Positions 29,312 through 38,641 of a stretch of 64,000 nt of DNA are shown piece after piece; positions within the stretch are counted from its first letter, which is position 1, and each line of letters starts with the position of its first letter. The notes beneath the pieces are model-generated. The model did no database searches, had not been told where the DNA came from, and saw only the letters and a program-made list of their open reading frames with translations. A program made the translations under genes and the position numbers. The DNA is taken from the NCBI GenBank assembly GCA_009843505.1, contig VYDI01000027.1:103684-167683 (forward strand), in the 5' to 3' direction. This DNA comes from Holophagales bacterium (GTDB taxonomy: Bacteria; Acidobacteriota; Thermoanaerobaculia; Multivoradales; Multivoraceae).

Positions 29312-29982
29312 TCGAGGCCGCCGGGGTAACCAAGGCCTACCAGGACGGCGCGGTCCGACGGCAGGTGCTGCGCGGCGTGGACCTGGAGGTCCCGCGCGGC
29401 GAGACGGCTGCCATCGTCGGTCCTTCCGGCTCGGGCAAGTCGACGCTGCTCAACATCCTGGGCGCGCTCGATACCCCGGACGCGGGTTCGGTTCGGGTCG
29501 ACGGCGTCGACCTCACCGCGTCCAGGCCGTCGGCCCTGGCGGGCTTTCGCAACCGGTCCCTCGGTTTCGTCTTCCAGTTCCATCAACTGCTGCCGGACTT
29601 CACCGCGCTCGAGAACGTGATGATGCCGGGGCGGATCGCGGGCCGCCCGAGCTCGTCTCTCGGCGACCAGGCGCTCGCGCTCCTGGACCAGGTCGGCCTC
29701 GCCGACCGGCCCGACGCCTTCCCGCAGCAGCTTTCCGGCGGCGAACGGCAGCGGATCGCGATCTGCCGCGCCCTGGTGCTGGAACCGGCGGTGCTGCTGG
29801 CCGACGAACCGACCGGCAACCTGGATGCGCGGAGCGGCGAGCAGGTCCTTGAGCTCCTGGACACGCTGAGGAGGCGCCGGGACACGACGATGGTGCTGGT
29901 GACACACAACCCGGAAGTGGCGAAGCGCTGCGGCAGGATGCTTCGTCTCGACGGTGGCCGTCTGACGGCGCTGGGCGAATAA
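29308..29982 (+). CDS. lolD: lipoprotein-release ABC transporter ATPase LolD
   Basis: This is a 224-residue ABC ATPase starting at the ATG that overlaps the permease stop. It has Walker A GPSGSGKSTLLN, Q-loop FVFQFHQLLPDFTALENVMMP, signature QLSGGERQRIAICRAL, Walker B VLLADEPTGNLD and the switch His in VLVTHNPEVA. The Q-loop sequence and spacing match the MacB/LolD subfamily. It powers lipoprotein release together with the adjacent permease. The stop codon TAA is part of the TAAACT box proposed as the clpC promoter. Confidence 0.94.
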   Translation: MIEAAGVTKAYQDGAVRRQVLRGVDLEVPRGETAAIVGPSGSGKSTLLNILGALDTPDAGSVRVDGVDLTASRPSALAGFRNRSLGFVFQFHQLLPDFTALENVMMPGRIAGRPSSSLGDQALALLDQVGLADRPDAFPQQLSGGERQRIAICRALVLEPAVLLADEPTGNLDARSGEQVLELLDTLRRRRDTTMVLVTHNPEVAKRCGRMLRLDGGRLTALGE

Positions 29983-29985
29983 ACT
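29980..29985 (+). promoter_or_regulatory. candidate -10 element, leaderless clpC transcript
   Basis: TAAACT, which includes the lolD stop codon, ends 7 bases before the clpC GTG at 29993. There is no ribosome-binding site between them. Confidence 0.4.
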
Positions 29986-29992
29986 CTAGGCC

Positions 29993-32461
29993 GTGTTCGA
30001 GAAGTACAACGAGAAGTCGCGCCGCGCGCTCTTCTTCGCCCGCTACGAGGCGAGCAAACTGGGAAGTCGGGTCATCGAGTCGGAGCACATCCTGCTCGGC
30101 ATCCTGCGCGAGGGAGAGGAGTCGATCATCGAGCTCTTCCAGCGCCTCCAGGTCAAGCCGGAGGATCTCCGCCGCGAGATAGAGGGCGAGCGAGTGTTCG
30201 TCGAGCGCATCTCGTCGACCGCCGAGCTGCCGTTGTCGGAGGAGTCGAAGAGGATCCTGGCCCACGCCTCGCACGAGGCGGAGAGCATGGTTCATGCCGC
30301 GGTCGGCTCGGAGCATCTGTTGATCGGCATCATGCGGGTCGACGGCTGTCTGGCCCGGCGCGTTCTCGCAGAGCGCGGGCTCGAGGTCGCGGCGGTCCGC
30401 GAACAGGTCGCGACCATCGCTCGCGAGCGCGCCAGCAGGCGCGGCAAGCAGGAGCTGCCCTTTCTGTCGGAGTTCGGTCGCGACCTGACCGCGCTCGCGC
30501 AGCAGGACCAGTTCGACCCCCTGATCGGCCGCGAGCCGGAGGTCGGTCGGATCGTCCAGATTCTGGCGCGACGGACGAAGAACAACCCCATCCTGCTCGG
30601 GGAACCGGGGGTGGGCAAGACGGCCATCGTCGAGGGACTGGCGCAACGGGTGTCTCAAGGCCGCGTGCCGAAGTTTCTCGGGCGCAAGCGGATCGTCGCG
30701 CTCGACCTGTCCCTGATCGTCGCCGGCACGAAGTACAGGGGGCAGTTCGAGGAGCGCCTGAAGGGCATTCTCAAGGAGCTCGAGGAAGGCGAGGACGTGC
30801 TCGTCTTCATCGACGAGATCCACGCTCTGGTCGGGGCCGGCTCGGCCGAGGGTTCCCTCGACGCCGCGAACATCCTGAAGCCCGCCCTGTCGCGGGGCGA
30901 CATCGCGTGCATTGGCGCCACGACCCAGCGCGAGTATCGCCGGCATATCGAGAAGGACCGCTCCCTGCTGCGGCGGTTCCAGGCGGTACAGATCAAGCCG
31001 CCCTCCGCGGACGAGACCTACGACATCCTGGTCGGCCTGAAGGAGCGCTACCAGGGCTTCCACAACGTTGCCTACGACGACGCCGCGCTGCGCGCCGCGA
31101 TCGCCGGTTCCAACCGCTACATCCCCGACCGTCATCAGCCCGACAAGTCGATCGACGTGATCGACGAAGCCGGCGCCCGGGTCAAGCTGCGCCGGGTACG
31201 GGATACCAGGCAGGCGCGGCGGATCGAGCAGGAGATCCGGGAAGTGGTGGCCGAGATGAAGGCGGCGATCTCGGACAAGGACTTCGACCGCGCCGTCCGC
31301 TTCCGCGAGCGCGAGATCGAACTCCGGGAAGATCTCGAGAGCATCGAGCAGTTGCATGACCAGGACGTTGAGGATCAGGTCGTGACCGCTCAGGACGTGG
31401 AGGAGGTGATCGCCTCCTGGACAGGGGTGCCGGTGGCTGCCGTGCGTGGCGACGAGGCGAAGCGGCTGATGAAGATGGAGGACGTTCTGCGTCGCCGGAT
31501 CGTCGGCCAGGATCGGGCGATCCGGTCGATCAGCCGCGCCATCCGCCGGTCGCGGCTCGGCGTTTCCGATCCCCGTCGTCCGGTCGGTTCGTTCGTCTTC
31601 CTGGGCCCGAGCGGTGTCGGCAAGACGGAGGTCGCCCGGCGCCTCGCCGAGTTCCTGTTCGGCAGCCAGACCGCTCTCATGCGTTTCGACATGAGCGAGT
31701 ACATGGAGAAGTACTCGGCCTCCAAGCTGATCGGTTCGCCGCCGGGCTACGTCGGCTACGAGGAGGGCGGCCAGTTGACGGAGCGGGTTCGGCGCCAGCC
31801 TTACTCCCTGATCCTCTTCGACGAGATTGAGAAGGCGCACCCGGACATCATGAACCTGTTGCTTCAGATCCTGGAGGAAGGCAGTCTGACCGACGCCTAC
31901 GGCAACTACGTCGATTTCCGGCACGCCCTGGTGCTGCTGACGTCCAACCTGGGCAGCAAGCTGGTGCTCAAGGGTGGACGCGTGGGCTTTGGCGGGGCGT
32001 CTTCGGCAGGAGACTCTTCCCCAGAAGGGGACTTCGGGCGCGTCAGGGAAGAGATCGAAGCGGAGTTGCGCCGCAGCTTCAGCCCCGAATTCATCAACCG
32101 CATCGACGAGACGATCGTGTTCAATCCGCTGGGCCGGGAGGAGCTGCGCGCGATCACGTGCCTCCTGCTTTCCGACGTGAACGAGACGCTTGCCGAGCGC
32201 GGTCTGACCGTCGAGGTGACCAGTGAAGCGCGGGAATGGCTGCTGGAGCAGGCGGGCATCGATCCGTCGACCGGGGCCCGTCCGTTGCGGCGCACGATCC
32301 AGCGTTACGTCCAGGATGCGGTGTCGGACCTGCTGATCCAGCGAACCGGCGATTCCGTCGAACGCATCCGTGTGGATCTCGCGCGGGACGAACTGGTCCT
32401 GGAGGTCGTTCAAGACGCCGCCCCGACCGTTGAGGAGGAACCTGCTCTTGCGGAATCCTGA
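29993..32461 (+). CDS. clpC: Clp protease ATPase subunit, ClpC type
   Basis: This is an 822-residue HSP100 unfoldase with a GTG start. Domains: N-terminal double Clp_N repeat (about 1-145), AAA-1 with [13 protein letters not shown] (about 203), a UVR-type coiled segment (about 412-445, [20 protein letters not shown]), and AAA-2 with [14 protein letters not shown] (about 538) and [26 protein letters not shown] tripeptide in GGRVGFGG (about 660) is the ClpP-docking loop. The UVR segment and length assign it to ClpC rather than ClpA or ClpB. It unfolds substrates for ClpP, whose gene is not in the window. Its 3' end overlaps the probable TTG start of bamA. Confidence 0.93.
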   Translation: MFEKYNEKSRRALFFARYEASKLGSRVIESEHILLGILREGEESIIELFQRLQVKPEDLRREIEGERVFVERISSTAELPLSEESKRILAHASHEAESMVHAAVGSEHLLIGIMRVDGCLARRVLAERGLEVAAVREQVATIARERASRRGKQELPFLSEFGRDLTALAQQDQFDPLIGREPEVGRIVQILARRTKNNPILLGEPGVGKTAIVEGLAQRVSQGRVPKFLGRKRIVALDLSLIVAGTKYRGQFEERLKGILKELEEGEDVLVFIDEIHALVGAGSAEGSLDAANILKPALSRGDIACIGATTQREYRRHIEKDRSLLRRFQAVQIKPPSADETYDILVGLKERYQGFHNVAYDDAALRAAIAGSNRYIPDRHQPDKSIDVIDEAGARVKLRRVRDTRQARRIEQEIREVVAEMKAAISDKDFDRAVRFREREIELREDLESIEQLHDQDVEDQVVTAQDVEEVIASWTGVPVAAVRGDEAKRLMKMEDVLRRRIVGQDRAIRSISRAIRRSRLGVSDPRRPVGSFVFLGPSGVGKTEVARRLAEFLFGSQTALMRFDMSEYMEKYSASKLIGSPPGYVGYEEGGQLTERVRRQPYSLILFDEIEKAHPDIMNLLLQILEEGSLTDAYGNYVDFRHALVLLTSNLGSKLVLKGGRVGFGGASSAGDSSPEGDFGRVREEIEAELRRSFSPEFINRIDETIVFNPLGREELRAITCLLLSDVNETLAERGLTVEVTSEAREWLLEQAGIDPSTGARPLRRTIQRYVQDAVSDLLIQRTGDSVERIRVDLARDELVLEVVQDAAPTVEEEPALAES

Positions 32462-34907
32462 TCGAGAGGTTTTGCGACGGCTGGCATGGCCGGGGGCGCT
32501 GGTCGCCGCCTTCCTGCTGGCCGTGCCGGCCGCCGGCCAGTTGTTGGTCGGCCAGCCGATCGTGTCGGTGGAGTACGCCGGCGTCGAGACGCTGAGCGAA
32601 GACAGCCTGAGCTACTACCTGGATATCGAAACCGGGAAGCCCTGGGATCCCGGCCGCGTGAACGACCGGATCAAGGATCTCTGGGAGCGCAAGCTGATCG
32701 ATGACATCTCGGTCGCGGCCGAGGCGCAGGGCGAAGGCGTGCTGGTCCGGGTGACGGTCGTGGAAAGGCCGCTCCTGGTTTCGCTCGAGTACGACGGTCT
32801 GAAGAAGGTGAAACGGAGCGACATCGGCGACATGACGGACCGGGAGCGGATCTCGGTCTTCGAGGGCCTGCCGCTGGACCTGGGCGAACTGGCGCGCCTC
32901 GAAGAGGCGATCAAGAAGCTCTACGAGGAGCGCGGCTTCCGGTTTGCGGGTATCCACATCGAGATCCAGGACGCGGGGCTGGGCGAGAAGCGGGTGCTGA
33001 TCACCGTCGACGAGGGCGGGAGGGTCAAGATCGGCCAGGTCGATTTCGAGGGCAACGAGGTGTTCTCCGCCGGCCGCCTGCGCCGCCAGATGGAGAAGAC
33101 GAAGAAGTCGAACCTCCTGACCCGGATCCGCAAGCGCGACGTGTTCAACTCGGCGACGGTCCAGGAGGACCTCGACAAGGTCAAGGGCCTGTACCGCCAG
33201 TTCGGCTACAAGGATGTCGAGGTCGGCGAGCCCGAGCTCGACGTGATCGAGCGGAAGCCGAACGCCGATCGCATCGAGGACCGCAAACGGCAGCTCGCCC
33301 TGGTGATTCCGATCGAGGAGGGCCCGCGCTGGAAGCTGGGCGAGGTCCAGGTCGAGGGGGCCGAGGTTCTGCCCGAGGGTCTGCTGGTCGCCATGTTCAA
33401 GGATCCAAAAGGGGGCTGGCTGCGCTCGGACGTCATCGACGAGGGTGTCGAGCAGGTCGGGGAGCTGTATCGGAACAGCGGTTACATCTTCGCCGACGTG
33501 AAGATGGAGGTCATCGAGCGCGATGACCTGGTTGCCGACATCCTGGTGACGGTCGAGGAGAACGACCAGTTCCGGATCGGGCGGATGGAGTTCACCGGCA
33601 ACGACCGGACGCGTGACCGGGTGCTCCGCCGCCAGATGCTGCTCAAGGAAGGCGACGTCTTCAACTCGGGCATGCTGCGCACCAGCCTGTTGCGGCTCAG
33701 CCAGCTCGAGTACTACGTGGTCAACGAGGACGATCCGGTCGAGGTCGACTACGACACGGACGACAAGCAGGTCGACATCACCGTCAAGGGCACGGAGACC
33801 GGCCAGACCGAGGTCCAGTTCGGCGGCGGCTACAGCGAGCTCGACGGCTTCTTCGTCCAGTCGGCGTTGCGCACCCGCAACTTCCTGGGCCGCGGCGAGA
33901 CCGTCGGCGTGTCGATCCAGACGGGCCGCTACCGCGACATCTTCGATGTCTCGTACTACATGCCCTGGGTCAAGGACCGTCCCCAGAACTTCGGGATTCA
34001 GCTCTTCAACCGGGACACGGACTTCGACCTCCTGATCGACCAGCGCTACCGAAGCAAGGAGGCCGGCGGCGTCCTCAGCTACGGCCGCTCGTTCCGTCGC
34101 TGGGAACTCGTGCAGTTGGCCTACAGCAACATGGACATCGAGAGCTACCAGTCGCAGACGTTCTACTTCTTCGACAACCCGGAACAGAGCGACGACCCGA
34201 TGAGCGACACGTTCGAGCAGGCGTTCGAGTTCAACCGCCGCTCGGTCACGGCCACCTACCAGTTCGACAGTCACAACAGCCGTCTCGAGCCGACCCAGGG
34301 CAAGCGCCTGGTCGCATCCCTCGAGTACGCCGGCGGCCCCCTTGGCGGCGAGTCCTTCTTCATCCGCCCGTCGCTGAACGCGGCGATCACCGTGCCGCTG
34401 ACGAACCGCGGGCTGCGGACGGTGGGGCGGGCGAACATCCAGCTCGGCTACATCCAGCCGTTCGGGGAAGACGGCGCGGGCAACGTGCGCGAGTTGTTCT
34501 TCCTGGACCGCTACCTGCTGGGCGGCGAGAACAGCCTCCGCGGCTTCGCGTTCCGTTCCATCTGGGTGCGTGATCCGGAAACCGGCCGCACTCTTCTCGA
34601 TCGGAACGGCTTCCCCCAGGGCGGCAACAAGAGCGTGGTGATCAACCTCGAGCACCACACCCTGGTCAACGGTCCTTTCCGCGTCGTGACCTTCTTCGAC
34701 GCCGGCAATGTCTACGGCGACGACCAGGACGTCGACTTCAACCACATGCGCATGTCGGCCGGAATCGAGCTTCGGGTCAACGTGCCCATCCTTGGAGCTC
34801 CGCTCCGCTTCATCTACGCTACGAACCTGAATCCGCTGGACAACCTCGGAGGCGTCGACCGGGAGCGGTTCGACAGCTTCGACTTCAGCATCGGAACCAG
34901 CTTCTGA
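32448..34907 (+). CDS. bamA: outer membrane protein assembly factor BamA
   Basis: The start is placed at TTG 32448 because GAGGAGG lies 9 bases upstream, inside the end of clpC, and the resulting N-terminus is a short basic region followed by a signal peptide (cleavage near PAAGQ). The 819-residue protein has five POTRA domains (about 35-385). POTRA starts are visible as VSVEYAGVETLSEDSLSYYL, LVSLEYDGLKKVKRSDI, VKIGQVDFEGNEVFSAGRL, KLGEVQVEGAEVLPEG and FRIGRMEFTGNDRTRDRVL. The rest is a 16-strand Omp85 barrel containing LLGGENSLRGFAFRS, where RGF is the conserved loop-6 tripeptide. It inserts beta-barrel proteins in the outer membrane and precedes its periplasmic partner skp. Confidence 0.95.
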   Translation: MRNPDREVLRRLAWPGALVAAFLLAVPAAGQLLVGQPIVSVEYAGVETLSEDSLSYYLDIETGKPWDPGRVNDRIKDLWERKLIDDISVAAEAQGEGVLVRVTVVERPLLVSLEYDGLKKVKRSDIGDMTDRERISVFEGLPLDLGELARLEEAIKKLYEERGFRFAGIHIEIQDAGLGEKRVLITVDEGGRVKIGQVDFEGNEVFSAGRLRRQMEKTKKSNLLTRIRKRDVFNSATVQEDLDKVKGLYRQFGYKDVEVGEPELDVIERKPNADRIEDRKRQLALVIPIEEGPRWKLGEVQVEGAEVLPEGLLVAMFKDPKGGWLRSDVIDEGVEQVGELYRNSGYIFADVKMEVIERDDLVADILVTVEENDQFRIGRMEFTGNDRTRDRVLRRQMLLKEGDVFNSGMLRTSLLRLSQLEYYVVNEDDPVEVDYDTDDKQVDITVKGTETGQTEVQFGGGYSELDGFFVQSALRTRNFLGRGETVGVSIQTGRYRDIFDVSYYMPWVKDRPQNFGIQLFNRDTDFDLLIDQRYRSKEAGGVLSYGRSFRRWELVQLAYSNMDIESYQSQTFYFFDNPEQSDDPMSDTFEQAFEFNRRSVTATYQFDSHNSRLEPTQGKRLVASLEYAGGPLGGESFFIRPSLNAAITVPLTNRGLRTVGRANIQLGYIQPFGEDGAGNVRELFFLDRYLLGGENSLRGFAFRSIWVRDPETGRTLLDRNGFPQGGNKSVVINLEHHTLVNGPFRVVTFFDAGNVYGDDQDVDFNHMRMSAGIELRVNVPILGAPLRFIYATNLNPLDNLGGVDRERFDSFDFSIGTSF

Positions 34908-34929
34908 CGCCTCACGGAGAACTACGAAG

Positions 34930-35481
34930 ATGAACGTCAAAACCCCTGGTCTCCGCACGGCCGCGGCGACCGCCGCCGTCGTTGCGAGCGTCCTCATGGT
35001 CGGGCCGGCCCTGGCCCAGAGCAAGATCGCCGTGGTCGAGGTCGAGCGCCTGCTGCAGGAGTCGGCGCGCGGCCAGATCGCGGTTCAGGAACTCACACGA
35101 CTCCGGGACGAGAAGCAGGCGGAGCTCACCACCCGGCAGGAGCAGTTGGCTGCGCTGCAGCAGCAGTACAACGATGGTCGGCTGACCTTTGCCGAGGACC
35201 GTCTGGCCGAAATGGAGAAGCAGCTCGAGGACATGACGATCGACCTGCGGCGCGCCCAGGACGACGCGAACCGCGAAATGCAGAAGGTGCAGGGCGAGAG
35301 GTTCGGCGAGATCGAACAGGCGGTACTGCCGATCATCTCCCAGGTCGGCCGGGAGTTCGGCTACACGGCGATCTTCAACAAGTTCCAGGGGGGCCTGCTG
35401 TTCGCCGCCGACGCTGCGGACATCACGAACCTGATCATCGAGCGCTACAACGCCGCGTACCCGGCCACTCCCGCGGAGTAG
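34930..35481 (+). CDS. skp: periplasmic chaperone Skp/OmpH
   Basis: This is a 183-residue protein with an ATG behind GGAG. The signal peptide covers about 1-29 (cleavage near GPALA-Q). The mature protein begins KIAVVEVERLLQESARGQ, then forms long alpha-helical tentacles (about 50-125, Gln/Glu/Arg-rich heptads) and returns to a short beta body near GYTAIFNKFQGGLLFAA. Skp trimers hold unfolded outer-membrane proteins in transit to BamA. Its position directly after bamA is widely conserved and usually continues to lpxD; here lpxD is separated by a minus-strand propeller gene. Confidence 0.92.
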   Translation: MNVKTPGLRTAAATAAVVASVLMVGPALAQSKIAVVEVERLLQESARGQIAVQELTRLRDEKQAELTTRQEQLAALQQQYNDGRLTFAEDRLAEMEKQLEDMTIDLRRAQDDANREMQKVQGERFGEIEQAVLPIISQVGREFGYTAIFNKFQGGLLFAADAADITNLIIERYNAAYPATPAE

Positions 35482-35488
35482 CGCGGCG

Positions 35489-35515
35489 ACTGGGTGCGCC
35501 GGCGTCCCCGCCGGC
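35489..35515 (+). repeat. 27-bp dispersed repeat, copy 1
   Basis: This 27-base stretch just after skp recurs exactly, in reverse orientation, at 43953-43979. It contains a 7-bp stem (GCCGGCG / CGCCGGC) around a TCCC loop (35498-35515) and is followed by a second hairpin. It is non-coding and lies between convergent genes. Confidence 0.7.
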
Positions 35516-35521
35516 ATGTAA

Positions 35522-35543
35522 CCGCGGGTCTTCTGACCCGCGG
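35522..35543. repeat. perfect 9-bp hairpin with TTCT loop
   Basis: CCGCGGGTC and GACCCGCGG pair perfectly around a 4-base loop. It lies between the convergent genes skp and the propeller gene and may act bidirectionally as a transcription barrier or mRNA 3' end, but there is no T-tract. It is adjacent to the 27-bp dispersed repeat. Confidence 0.6.
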
Positions 35544-35580
35544 ACAACACGCGCCGCGGAGCGGCGACCGCTTTGCCGCG

Positions 35581-36966
35581 CTACTCGCTGCTGCGGATGC
35601 TGTAAAGCTTCGACCGGGTGCGAATCAGCAACCGGTCGCCAGCGACCGCCGGCGACGCCATCGCCATCTCGTCGAGGCCGTTGGTGTGGAGCACTTCGTA
35701 CTCCGAGCCGGCGCGGATCACATAGGTGTCGCCCTGCTCGCTCAGCGCGAACACGCGGTCGTTGTAGGCCCAGGGAGATGAGGTGAAGCTGGCGCCGCCG
35801 CGGGGCGCCACGCGCTTCCGGCCGTACACCGGTTCGCCGGTCAGCGCGTCGTACGCCTCGAAGAAGCCGCGGTCCAGCAGGCTGTAGTAGACGCCCTTGT
35901 AGACCAGCGGCGACGTGTTGTAGTTGCCTGCCTTGGGCTGGTGCCAGGCGACGAACTCGCTCTCCGTCGCGTCACCTTCCAGGGTGATGTCGCCCAGCGC
36001 CCCCGGACGGATGGCGAAGACCGGCCGGCGCTGATCCTGGAAGTAGCCGGAGTTGACGTAGATCATGTTGTGAGCCGCGAACGGCGTCGCGATGGCCGCC
36101 CAGGACATGCGGCCGTCCATCTCCCACAGCAGTTGGCCGTCCAGGCCGTACGAGCGGATCCGGTTCTTGCCGCTGGTGACGATCTCGGTGCGGGCTTCGT
36201 TGGACCATACGAAGGGCGTTGCCCAGCTCGACACCTCTTCCCGACTCGTGCGCCAGCGCTGTTCGCCGGTGTGCTTGTCGAGCGCGGCGATCCAGGACTC
36301 TTCCTCGTTGTCGTAGAGGATGATCAGCAGGTCGTCGTGCAGCACGGGCGAGGAGGCGGAGCCGTAGTCCCACATGGTCGGGCGGTAGGGCGTGTCGAAG
36401 CTCCACACGGACTCGCCTTCCATCGTGAAGGCGTAGACGCCGAGGTCGCCGAAGCGCGCATAGACCCGTTCGCCGTCGGTGGTCGGCGTCTCCGAGGCGT
36501 AGGTCTGCTTCTGGTGGCGCGGGAACTCGGGTATGCCGGCCTTGACCGAGCGCTCCCAGAGCACCTCGCCCGTGGCCAGGTCCAGGCAGTACACGAGCCA
36601 GTCGTGCTGCGCCTGCGGCGGTTCACTGCGCCCGCGGGCGGCGTAGAGACCGGCCTGTGGACGTTCGAACTCGCCTTCGGAAACCGCGGTCGTCAGGTAC
36701 ACCCGATTGCCCCATACGATCGGGCTGGACCAGCCGAGCCCGGGGATCTCGACGACCCACTCGACATTCTCGGTCTGGCTCCAGCGATCCGGCAGGGCGG
36801 GGTTGTCGGCGACGGCGGGGTTCATGCCCGGGCCGCGGAACTGGGGCCAGTTGTCGGACGCGGCTGCCCCGCCGGCGCAGAGCGCGGCGCAAGCGAGGGC
36901 GGCGAGGATGACGGCGAGATTGGGCCTGGAGTGGTGGCGGTGCAGGTGCGATGTCGCGTTGCTCAT
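35581..36966 (-). CDS. secreted PQQ-type beta-propeller protein
   Basis: This is a 461-residue protein with an ATG preceded by GGGAG. The signal peptide covers about 1-36 (LAVILAALACAALCAGGAAAS in segments). The mature part opens with WPQFRGPGMNPAV, the signature of this large secreted family. Propeller blades follow, with repeated strand motifs: SSPIVWGNRVYLTTA, VYCLDLATGEVLWERSV, ASSPVLHDDLLIILYDN, IAALDKHTGEQRWR, TSPLVYKGVYYSL and ASPAVAGDRLLIRT. No quinoprotein dehydrogenase active site is recognisable. It interrupts the usual skp-lpxD adjacency on the opposite strand. It is related in architecture to the propeller at 6916-8337 but is a different protein. Confidence 0.85.
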   Translation of the reverse strand: MSNATSHLHRHHSRPNLAVILAALACAALCAGGAAASDNWPQFRGPGMNPAVADNPALPDRWSQTENVEWVVEIPGLGWSSPIVWGNRVYLTTAVSEGEFERPQAGLYAARGRSEPPQAQHDWLVYCLDLATGEVLWERSVKAGIPEFPRHQKQTYASETPTTDGERVYARFGDLGVYAFTMEGESVWSFDTPYRPTMWDYGSASSPVLHDDLLIILYDNEEESWIAALDKHTGEQRWRTSREEVSSWATPFVWSNEARTEIVTSGKNRIRSYGLDGQLLWEMDGRMSWAAIATPFAAHNMIYVNSGYFQDQRRPVFAIRPGALGDITLEGDATESEFVAWHQPKAGNYNTSPLVYKGVYYSLLDRGFFEAYDALTGEPVYGRKRVAPRGGASFTSSPWAYNDRVFALSEQGDTYVIRAGSEYEVLHTNGLDEMAMASPAVAGDRLLIRTRSKLYSIRSSE

Positions 36967-37030
36967 CGAGATCGGATCTCCCGGTCACTGGAAGGGGTCA
37001 GAGGTTGGGGTCGTGCGGCATGGTATCCGG

Positions 37031-37036
37031 TAGGCT
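37031..37036 (+). promoter_or_regulatory. candidate -10 element, leaderless lpxD transcript
   Basis: TAGGCT ends 6 bases before the lpxD GTG at 37043. No Shine-Dalgarno sequence is present between the two. Confidence 0.4.
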
Positions 37037-37042
37037 CGCTCC

Positions 37043-38134
37043 GTGACCCACCGCCTCGCCGATCTTGCCGCGATGGTTGGAGCTGACCTCGAGGGCGATC
37101 CGGATCGGCCGATCGACGGCATCGCCACGCTGATGGCGGCGGGCCCTGGAGATCTCTCCTTTCTGACCAACTCGCGGTACCGCGATCAGGCGCTGGCTTC
37201 AAAGGCCGGCGCACTGCTCGTGTCCAGGGATCTGTCTCCCGAAACGCTTGCGGATCTCCGCGCCGACCTGGTGCTTTGCGACGATGCCTACCGGGCGCTG
37301 GCCGACCTGATGACGGCTCTGTTTCCGGCGCCCGAGGTGGAGCCCGGCGTTCACGAAACTGCCTGTGTCGACGCTTCCGCCCAGGTCGACCCCGCCGCCC
37401 GCGTCGACGCTTTCGCGGTGGTCGGCGAGGGCTCGACGCTCGGCCCGGGCGTGGTCATCGGCGCCCACTCGGTGGTGGGCCGGGGCTGCCGCCTGGGCGC
37501 AGACACCGTGCTCCATCCCCATGTCGTGGTCTACGACGGTGCCCGCGTCGGCGAGCGGGTGGTCGTTCACTCCGGTGTCGTTCTGGGCGCCGACGGTTTC
37601 GGGTTCGCGGAGGGCGCGGAAGGAGCGGCCCAGGTCAAGCTGCCTCAGGTCGGCGTCGTCGTGATCGAGGACGACGTGGAGATCGGCGCCAACTCCGCGG
37701 TGGACCGGGCCACCTTCGACACCACCACGATCGGTCGCGGAACGAAGATCGACAACCTGGTGCAGATCGGCCACAACGCGCAGATCGGCCAGGGATGCAT
37801 CCTCTGCGGTCAGGCCGGCGTGTCCGGCAGCAGCCGCATCGGTGATCGGGTGCTTCTGGCGGGGCAGGTAGGCGTCGCCGGTCACTTCAGGATCGGCGAC
37901 GGCGTGCAGGTGGCGGCCAAGTCGGCGGTGTTCCAGGAGGTCGAGGAGGACCAGCGTGTCGCGGGCATTCCCGCCGTACCAATCGCGGCCTGGCGCCGGC
38001 GTAACGCGCTACAGTCGCGCCTGCCGGCGATGCGCAGCGCGCTCAGGGCGCTCGAGCGACGCGTGGGCGAACTCGAATCGGCGGGTCGCGATGGCCGCGA
38101 CGATTCGGCGGCGGACGGGGGAGACGAGACGTGA
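37043..38134 (+). CDS. lpxD: UDP-3-O-acylglucosamine N-acyltransferase LpxD
   Basis: This is a 363-residue protein with a GTG start. The N-terminal uridine-binding domain covers about 1-100 (GDLSFLTNSRY). The left-handed beta-helix of hexapeptide repeats covers about 105-320 (VVGEGSTLGPGVVIGAHSVVG in part, and GADGFGFA). The catalytic histidine region is IDNLVQIGHNAQIGQ. The C-terminal helix is LRALERRVGEL. It adds the second acyl chain in lipid A synthesis. Its TGA overlaps the GTG of fabZ, starting an lpxD-fabZ-lpxA operon as in many Gram-negatives. Confidence 0.95.
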   Translation: MTHRLADLAAMVGADLEGDPDRPIDGIATLMAAGPGDLSFLTNSRYRDQALASKAGALLVSRDLSPETLADLRADLVLCDDAYRALADLMTALFPAPEVEPGVHETACVDASAQVDPAARVDAFAVVGEGSTLGPGVVIGAHSVVGRGCRLGADTVLHPHVVVYDGARVGERVVVHSGVVLGADGFGFAEGAEGAAQVKLPQVGVVVIEDDVEIGANSAVDRATFDTTTIGRGTKIDNLVQIGHNAQIGQGCILCGQAGVSGSSRIGDRVLLAGQVGVAGHFRIGDGVQVAAKSAVFQEVEEDQRVAGIPAVPIAAWRRRNALQSRLPAMRSALRALERRVGELESAGRDGRDDSAADGGDET

Positions 38135-38616
38135 GCAAGGAACGGGAGGAGACCGACGGCGCCGCCGTGAGTGCGCCGCTCGGACCGTTCGACTCGCGCT
38201 GGATCGCGGGCGTACTGCCGCACCGCTACCCGATCCTCCTGGTCGACCGGGTGCTGGAGCTGGTGCCGGGGAAGCGGGTGGTGGCGATCAAGAACGTGAC
38301 CCGGAACGAGCCGTTCTTCGACGGCCACTTCCCGGGGAATCCGATCATGCCCGGAGTCCTGGTGATCGAGGCGATGGCGCAGACGGCGGGCCTGCTGCTG
38401 CTGCACGAGATCGAGGACCGGGACCGCCGGGTTCTCTTCTTTTCCGGGATCGAGCGGGCCCGCTTCCGCCGTCCCGTCGTTCCCGGCGATCAACTGCGGA
38501 TGGAAGTGGAGTCGCTTCGCCTGCGCACCGTCCACTCCCGCTTCCGGGGCCGGGCCACGGTCGACGGGGAGCTGGCGGTGGAGGCGGTCTGCACCTCCAC
38601 GATGGTGGCGCCCTGA
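38131..38616 (+). CDS. fabZ: 3-hydroxyacyl-ACP dehydratase FabZ
   Basis: This is a 161-residue hotdog-fold dehydratase, GTG start overlapping lpxD. Signatures are LPHRYPILLVDRVLEL, NEPFFDGHFPGNPIMPGVLV (with catalytic His) and EAMAQTAG, with the catalytic Glu in the central helix. It dehydrates 3-hydroxyacyl-ACP in fatty acid elongation and competes with LpxA and LpxD for 3-hydroxyacyl-ACP, which explains its place between them. Confidence 0.95.
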   Translation: MSKEREETDGAAVSAPLGPFDSRWIAGVLPHRYPILLVDRVLELVPGKRVVAIKNVTRNEPFFDGHFPGNPIMPGVLVIEAMAQTAGLLLLHEIEDRDRRVLFFSGIERARFRRPVVPGDQLRMEVESLRLRTVHSRFRGRATVDGELAVEAVCTSTMVAP

Positions 38617-38641
38617 AGGACCGCGGACCGCGGCGCGGCTC

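Noticed and set aside
35522-35543. Rho-independent terminator between skp and the propeller gene
   Set aside because: The stem is perfect but no run of T follows on either strand, so it is listed as a structured repeat.
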